In this document: positions 6,442 to 6,917 of the stretch, piece after piece | How positions within the stretch are numbered: the first letter of the stretch is position 1 | Layout of the letters: every line of letters starts with the position of its first letter | Origin: Methylobacteriaceae bacterium | GTDB lineage: Bacteria; Pseudomonadota; Alphaproteobacteria; Rhizobiales; Beijerinckiaceae | Assembly: GCA_019247255.1 (NCBI GenBank) | Contig: JAFAPJ010000230.1 | Location: 1 to 6,917, forward strand | Length of the DNA: 6,917 bases | Direction of reading: 5' to 3' | Translations under genes and position numbers: made by a program | Notes under the pieces: model-generated | The model's database searches: none | The model's input: only the letters and a program-made list of their open reading frames with translations | What the model was told of the DNA's origin: nothing

Positions 6442-6917
6442 ATGGGCGACCCCGCCGCGGCCTCCGACTGGCGGCGCGAGCGCCGCAGGCGCCTGCTCGC
6501 CCATGTCGATCCGGCGCGCGAGACCGGCCTCGAGCTCGGGCCGCGCACGAGCCCGATCGTGACGCGCGAGGACGGGCACGTCCTCTACGCCGACCGGCTC
6601 TCGACGCCGGAGCTGCGCGCCTTCTACCGGGACACGATCGAGGCGGGCGAGCTCGATCCGGCGGCCTTCGTCGACGTCGACCTCGTGGTGCCCGACGGCG
6701 CCTCGCTCGCGGCCGCTCTCGGTGAGCGCGGACCGGTCGATTACGTCGTGGCGTCCCACGTTCTCGAGCATCTCGCGGATCCCGTCGGCTGGCTCGCCGA
6801 CATCGCGGCCTGCCTGCGCGAAGGCGGCCATCTCTGCCTCGCGGTGCCCGACAAGCGCTTCACCTTCGACCACCTGCGCGAGCCGACGCTGGCCCGCGAG
6901 CTCCTCGGCTGGGCGGT
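6442..6917 (+). CDS. Class I SAM-dependent methyltransferase, 3' end outside the window
   Basis: The first 158 residues are visible and the gene runs off the right edge. After a basic start (WRRERRRRLLAHVDPA, 10-25) comes a motif-I-like GLELGPRTSPIV (29-40), which fits the SAM-binding loop in the ELGP variant rather than the usual GxGxG. A second conserved block, VDYVVASHVLEHLADPVGWL (99-118), is the class I motif with the HVLEH signature of Methyltransf_11/23 proteins; CLREGGHLCLAVPDKRFTFD (124-143) follows as the motif III strand. Relatives with the LELGP, SHVLEH and PDKRFTFD pattern are, as I recall, often found with glycosyltransferases and surface-polysaccharide genes, but no such gene lies in this window. 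The substrate is therefore unknown. The ATG at 6442 follows the membrane-protein stop by 17 bases, suggesting co-transcription. Confidence 0.82.
   Translation, partial: MGDPAAASDWRRERRRRLLAHVDPARETGLELGPRTSPIVTREDGHVLYADRLSTPELRAFYRDTIEAGELDPAAFVDVDLVVPDGASLAAALGERGPVDYVVASHVLEHLADPVGWLADIAACLREGGHLCLAVPDKRFTFDHLREPTLARELLGWA

Noticed and set aside
6421..6873. Minus-strand 150-residue open frame antisense to the methyltransferase
   Set aside because: The plus strand shows methyltransferase motifs (ELGP, SHVLEH, PDKRF), while the antisense product has no recognisable feature.

Overview
This window is very GC-rich and densely coding, with strong G/C preference at codon third positions. It carries eight protein-coding loci and no RNA gene, insertion sequence, CRISPR array or phage gene that I can see. 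The composition, the aerobic hemF, the molbindin-type small protein and a long RibA with an N-terminal extension suggest a chromosomal region of an alphaproteobacterium, probably Hyphomicrobiales and possibly near Methylobacteriaceae. That placement is inference; no ribosomal or other phylogenetic marker is present.

Layout, left to right. Positions 1-165 hold the 3' end of an unrecognised plus-strand gene that appears to carry a single-base frameshift. A minus-strand pair follows: a 69-residue molybdate-binding Mop/TOBE protein (1111-1320), whose stop codon overlaps the GTG start of hemF, aerobic coproporphyrinogen III oxidase (197-1114). A 193-bp divergent gap with a 9-bp-arm inverted repeat separates this pair from a plus-strand pair: an M20-family ArgE/DapE-type deacylase (1514-2800) and an overlapping hotdog-fold thioesterase starting at TTG 2793. 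After a 116-bp gap comes ribA (GTP cyclohydrolase II, 3359-4474), with an N-terminal region that looks like a decayed RibB domain. ribA converges on a minus-strand gamma-glutamyltransferase-family gene of the HpxW-like type (4508-6103); a short GC-rich hairpin lies between the two stops. Divergent from that gene is a plus-strand pair: a small two-helix membrane protein (about 6188-6424) and a class I SAM-dependent methyltransferase that runs off the right edge (6442 onward).

Functionally this is a mix of housekeeping metabolism (haem and riboflavin biosynthesis) and small-molecule or amide hydrolases, in short two-gene units. I find no convincing new multi-gene system. The points most worth a second look are the decayed N-terminal domain of RibA, the overlap of mop with hemF, the deacylase-thioesterase overlap, the apparent frameshift at the left edge, and the uncharacterised membrane protein next to a methyltransferase.
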